A stretch of DNA of 64,000 nucleotides from Acanthopleura granulata. Taxonomy: Eukaryota > Mollusca > Polyplacophora > Chitonida > Chitonidae. Shown here piece after piece: positions 58,793 to 64,000 of the stretch. Position numbers and translations under genes: made by a program. Position 1 is the first letter of the stretch. Each line of letters opens with the position of its first letter. The DNA lies in assembly GCA_016165875.1 (NCBI GenBank), contig JABBOT010000003.1, positions 27,422,983 to 27,486,982 on the forward strand, in the 5' to 3' direction. A model generated the notes under the pieces. That model did not search any database and was not told where the DNA came from. It saw only the letters and a program-made list of their open reading frames with translations.

Positions 58793-58868
58793 CATAGAGA
58801 GTAAAAAACCAGAGCAGCGACTACACCTTGATAGTTGGCAAATGGTCACAGGTTACAGGTGAAATCCC
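58793..58868. repeat. unassigned dispersed repeat, copy 2
   Basis: Partner of 23364-23436, same orientation. Shared landmarks are AAACCAGAGCAGCGAC, GATAGTTGGCAAATGGTCAC and GGTTAC..GTGAAATCC. Confidence 0.6.
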
Positions 58869-61800
58869 ACTGCAAATACTTAATACTGGATTATTTTAAC
58901 AGCTTGGCAGTAGACAGCCTTTAAGTGTTGACAACGAACTATATCATATAGGAATTTTGATGTCAAATGCTCAGCGGAAGTATATGACAGCTGTTGGAAC
59001 ATTTAATTTAATATTCCTGCAAATGTTCCAATGGATAAAAAAAAACTGTTAAAGACGCAATTGCTTAAAATTGGATCACGTTCCAAGCACATATCTGCTT
59101 AATTAGGGCAGCAATTATTTCACTGATTTGGATAATTAAGTATCTGCTTGGCGTATATATTTGACATCTGATTATGTGGGGCATTCCGTCCTGGTTCCGT
59201 AAACCAACAGGGAGCGCAGCTAAACAAGAGAAATCCCATTCCGTAATCCAAGGGAATCGTTTTTATCTGTGGGTACCTTGGTCCCTAACATTTACCGACG
59301 CCGTGTTTCTCCGAAACCAATCTGTAGACCGGTAAAGAGGACGAGTTGTTCTCTGAATGGTTTACAGTGTGTTTCCAATCTCCTTAACACAGATCTGCCT
59401 GTACATGATTTGACCGACATCTTAAACCAGGCGTATGTAAAGTGAAGTAGTGTACCTGCTAAGTTATGGTTCGATTCGATTTCTCTTTAAACCGTTAACA
59501 AATTTTCGTATGTTCCATTTATCGTTATTCCACATAAAAGTGAGCCTGTCTGTTGGATGAAGCTCATGTTTATCAGTGTCATAACGACATAGGTCTAATC
59601 ATACACCGGCGACTAAATGATAAGTGGTTTTAAAAGTACTTGTAAATATTATGATGCCCGGATATGTTTGATGCCAAGACGCTTTAGGTTGTGTCATATA
59701 TCAACCTACGGTAAATGAGCCAGTAAACTCTGTTTAGATATCACCTCATGTGTTTACATGTTTAACTGTTTATATCAAGTCTGCCTTGTTTTTACCCCAA
59801 GAGCCTCTATCATCGACTGGTACCTTTATGCAACCAACACGTCCAGCTCACTGCAGTTATACGTCAGCTTATTACGCCACTGTTTGGCATGTTGCCAAGA
59901 CTTTATCATCAGCGTGACGTCTTTCGATATTAGACCCGCGAATGTAATATATGGGTCTGTTAAATATCAAAGCCAGCGGATAAATAAATATGATACGATA
60001 TGATGTGATATTTATTCTCTTTATCGGTTAATGATATCTCTCTCGTTTCTGGGCACCGAATGGTCTTGATAGGCAAACACCCACAGTTCTGAATGCACAC
60101 AGGGCAGCTAATTACATCTGTCTGTTTTCCGATTGCAATTATATGTCATTACAGCGCCCTCTATAATGTCTGGTTAGCGTCAGGTGTGTGTGATGTTTGC
60201 TATTTGTAAATGGGGCTATTTTAAGCTTATTTTATCATCTGTGAATGGCAGGCGCTCCAGCATGGGTATGTGAGTTGTTTAAATCTTTGCGGTGTTTTTT
60301 TATGGCTTTTTTCCGTTTTCACTTTTTCTTCCAAAACATGACGACGTGAAGTCTGCGAAAACCTACAGAAAGTTTTTTACAGATGGCATTAACCTAGTGC
60401 ACGTACACCGGCAAATTACATAACCGTTTATGACTTGAAAAAGTGACGCCTGTTAATAAACAGAGTGTACCAGATGAAGATGCAAGTCTGAATAAACCTG
60501 TCTGCCATTGCACGTGCAGCCTGACAAGCCCTGCCTCATCTTAATTGTTGAAAAACACTTTTCCCCCGTTGATGATCACTTACCTGTAAGAGTGGAAACT
60601 CTTAACCTCTTAAGCCTAGAGAACTGACAGTTTTAAACGTTTGTGCTGAGGATTTAGTTTATCTGCTTCCTGACATTATCAGTTTTATTTAGACATCCGT
60701 TTCAGTTCAGTCTTAGCTGGGATAAAATGAACACTAGGGTGGCCTGACGAAGTAAGTAAACTCCAAACTTAGCAATTCTTACTTCTTTTTGTGTGCACAT
60801 AATGCCCAATACTTTAGGCTATTTTCTGTCTCACCCATGCAGGGTGCTCAAGTTATTAGTTAAAATTGTAAACGGTATATTGTAAATCTGAGAACTGTCT
60901 CAGACAATAGTCAACAGTTGCCGCCTGAAGAAAGCTTTTGGAACAGTACTACGTTGTGTATTGTTCATTCCTGATTTGGTGATGATGATTTGTGGCCAGA
61001 CTGGTAATGTAGGGCATATGGTTCTTATTGATTACAGAATCATATGCCATTGAGCAGAAAAAGTACCTCCTTTATATGAAACTTTTTCCTTTCTTCTTTA
61101 TCATCGTTAACCTTCATGAGTATCTTACTTTCTAAGGGCTATGTTTTAACGAAAGGTGAATACTTCAACAGTGTTTGTGGGAAAAGATGTCGATATATAT
61201 ATGTATCAAAATACGTTCTTAGATTCCCCATTTTGTTTTTGTCAGGCTATAAAAAGACACGATGAGCGTCTAATTTCTAATTTTGTAATAATTTCAAAAG
61301 CTTTCTTCCTGAATTAGTCCGTCTTACTTATTGACAGAAAAGAATTTTTCCAAGGTGCTAATATTCGTGTATTTAGAGAGCAGCATTTGGCATCGGGTAA
61401 TGCCAAATTCCCGTTACATTACAGACTGGGGGAAACAGAAAGTTTGAAGGCTGAGGCCCAAATAGACGACCTGCGTGCGGAAAGGTTATTCCAAATCAAT
61501 CGTACGGGAAGAAACTTTCGTGTATTTACAGCACGATGTGCTAAATGCGCTGTGTTCCTTTGCTAATGCACTGACCGGACGCTAGGGTCATAGTTAAATG
61601 GCTAGATGCACAAGTTACAGCTGTCACGGATGGATAACAGAAGGGCGACAGGTGTCCCGGGTCACGAGGATAAAACCTGGTTGCTATCACCATCGGTGTG
61701 AGCGAAAGTGGCATGAGAGAGACAGGATAGGGACGCAACAAACCGAGGGTTAAGGCACGTGAAGATGGGGATGGAAAGGGTGACTGAGAGAGGAGCTGGC

Positions 61801-63150
61801 GGTTTGGACGACTTCCTGCAGAAGTGTCCGATCGTATACCGTCGATGTCCAACACAGATAAATTGACGTGAAAACGTCTGATCCGTTTTATAATTGCAAG
61901 AGAGGATAATAATCATAATTCTTAATGTTAGCACGAATGTTACCTATGTACCCGGAGTGGCGTATCAGAGCTTTCATTAAGTTTTCGTGCCGAACTGAGG
62001 CGAGTTTTATTGACTTAGTTCTTTATTTATGTACTAGTTTCATTGAAGTACTTCTTTCATTTTCAATTCAACTGCACCAGTATTCAAGAAATGTTCACAC
62101 ATATGGCCAGGATTGTAGGTGAGGGAAACTGGGCAGAAAACCACCACCCCTCGGAAGGTACCTTATGAATCTCCTGATGTAAAGCCAAGCTCCTGGCGTT
62201 TTCATTGGAGTTGATTTGAATACAAATAACTGTAATACGACGCCCTTCGCTTGCTCTTGCAATGTTGTGTCCTTGAATATGACTATTGGATGTAACACTA
62301 AATTTGTAATCAGTCTTTTAGAAATTAGATTTTCAATAGGCTGTAAAAGCCATACTCATTTACTGGTCTGTTTTAATTATAAAGCTATACTACACACGGT
62401 GTTTCCGTTACACCAGCAATCTGTGCGCGCATCACTCGTCTGGCAGCCTGGTACATGAAAGAAACAGTATTGACTGAAGTGATAGGCTTGAGGTGGGGCT
62501 ATGCCATGTGGCCCGTACGGCTTCCTCCCAACCCTCCCTATAACCCACAGGGCAGTGCAGTATTCTCTACCCACCCACCTTTACTGTCTCTCTCCCTCCC
62601 CCCACCCGTCCATGCCTCCCTCCCACCTACCATCCCACATTCTCTACCTTATGCGACACAATATTGTTTCCCCACGTGTTAGGAATTGGCCGGATATCAT
62701 CGTTTGTTTACAGGATTCCTGTGTATGACGTTATGTAAAGCACGCATTGAGAGACGAATGCTGATGAAGTCTGCAATCAAACAGAGGGACCGTGTTACAG
62801 ATGAGGATCTGTAAACCTTTGATGGTGGGATTTCTGCATCCATGATGTAAAAACACAAGGATTCTCAGCGATAGAAAATACCCTGATATGACTTCGTAGT
62901 GCCAAAAACCTGTTAAAGAGATCAGGTGTTTCTCATTTCTGTACTCGATACAACATCTCTCCTCGGAGAATGATTATAGGTACTCTGCTCAAACGCACGG
63001 GTATCACAATGACTTTATACAAGAATTTCCTGTTTGTTTTCACGGATACTTTGAGAGCAGGCTGCAAGAGCTTTGTACACAAAATGTAACATGTTCCGCT
63101 ACACTGTTCCAGATACCAAGTGTTTATCGTAATGCTAGAGAAGTGCCATG
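58869..63150. other. no gene recognised; polypyrimidine tract at 62520-62650
   Basis: Four kilobases without a supportable gene. Frames at 61541-61934 - are serine/proline-rich shadows. A C/T-rich tract with CTCCCTCCCCCCACCC near 62595 accounts for the overlapping proline-rich frames at 62455-62728. Confidence 0.4.
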
Positions 63151-63154
63151 ACCG

Positions 63155-63348
63155 ACTGATTGATTGATTTATTTGATTTCTGTTTTGATACGAGGCTGCC
63201 AGCATTATGGTGAGAGGAAAGTGGACAGGCTCCGGAGGAACACCAAGATTGCCCTTTTTTAAGAAAAAGTTATTAGGTATATGACCCCGGATTGAACCCA
63301 AGACCACATGCTTTCGCGGAGGACTCTCTTTTCTACTCGGCCATCACA
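63155..63348 (-). mobile_element. SINE, family A variant with tRNA-like head
   Basis: The + strand reads GATTGATTGATTTATTTGAT, GAGGCTGCCAGCATTATGG, GAGAGGAAAGTGGACAGGC and CCGGAGGAACACCAAG. It then diverges from family A and ends in a Pol III head: on the - strand CTGTGATGGCCGAGTAGAAA (A-box region) and GTCTTGGGTTCAATCC (B-box). The head differs from that of the copy at 3014. Confidence 0.75.
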
Positions 63349-64000
63349 GCTAGTGAATTACCATGTTAGAATGAACGTTCACTGATCTGTGCATTGTGTA
63401 GCCATAAATAAGATGTGATATAATGACTGGGTATTTATTGTTTACGACATAGCATGGATATTATAAACATGGTTATAACAGTGTAACACATTCCGTATGA
63501 CCAAAACAATATGCATGGGAAAACGTGAAAAGCTGAATGCTCACACTGTCCAGGGCTTTCATCACGTGGGAACAATGTGTAAGTTGACTGATTTCTGGCA
63601 TAAAATTAAACACGGCTGTAGTTGGATGACATACGTGGGAAAGATCAGTGAAACCGCTGTGGGGCTGACCACCGTCTGGTTCGTCCTCTAGATCACCTAT
63701 GTTCAGTGCCGCAGTCTGAAATTCCACTGACACTATCTGTAAAGCTAACAAGATGAAGTAATATGTGTTCTGCATGTATTATGAATCTAGGCAGTGAATC
63801 ACATTCATACAGCTGCATGTATGATTCATTCATTCATTCATTCATCTGTTTATTTATTTACATATTAATTTGTTCATTCATACATTATTTCTCCGGGAGA
63901 AGATACGCCTGGGATTTAAACATGTCATAAGGTGATAACTTGTATCCACCTATTGCATACATACGATGCCCATATTTACATCACCACGGTTCCTAGTGTA
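63349..64000. other. no gene recognised; (ATTC)n/(TTTA)n tract
   Basis: A simple stretch ATTCATTCATTCATTCATCTG with TTTATTTATTTA lies at about 63820-63862. Overlapping frames on opposite strands at 63473-63775 are mutual shadows. Confidence 0.5.

Noticed and set aside
61541..61934. Two - strand frames rich in serine and proline
   Set aside because: They overlap in different phases and neither matches a family nor has splice signals.
62455..62728. Overlapping proline-rich + strand frames
   Set aside because: They are produced by a C/T-rich tract and have no independent coding support.

Overview
This window is nuclear DNA from an animal, most probably a marine lophotrochozoan and most likely a mollusc. 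The case for an animal is a twelve-exon gene with GT-AG introns. The case for a mollusc is inference: several tRNA-derived SINE families are present whose shared core (GGTTTCCTCC) and A/T-rich tail resemble repeats I associate with bivalve and gastropod genomes. No database search was possible. Gene density is low: one certain gene and two probable ones in 64 kb.

Layout: 1-0.94 kb is an exact 32-bp-period minisatellite with a higher-order duplication. 3.0-12 kb holds SINEs, a three-copy ~103-bp tandem array and a (TA)n tract. 12.6-18.6 kb is a complete gene for mitochondrial carrier homolog 2 (MTCH2, 303 residues, 12 exons, + strand), whose start codon lies in a perfect TISU/YY1-type element. 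18.6-37 kb is gene-poor and contains SINEs, a ~96-bp tandem array built partly from a SINE tail, and C-rich tracts. 37.2-37.8 kb carries a tandemly duplicated composite SINE directly upstream of an unrecognised + strand coding exon (37.9-38.9 kb). 44.2-45.4 kb is an unrecognised 381-residue single-exon reading frame on the - strand. 45.4-64 kb has no convincing gene but includes a perfect 24-bp inverted repeat, further tandem repeats, SINE fossils and a G+C-rich segment open on both strands.

The genes do not form a functional unit. MTCH2 acts in the mitochondrial outer membrane. The other two encode soluble-looking, basic, proline/arginine/serine-rich proteins of unknown role. No new multi-gene system is visible. 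The most noteworthy items are the two orphan proteins, the TISU start of MTCH2, a recent SINE insertion in its last intron with a perfect 14-bp target duplication, the apparent modular sharing of one core among different SINE heads, and several tandem arrays that look SINE-derived or hierarchically organised.
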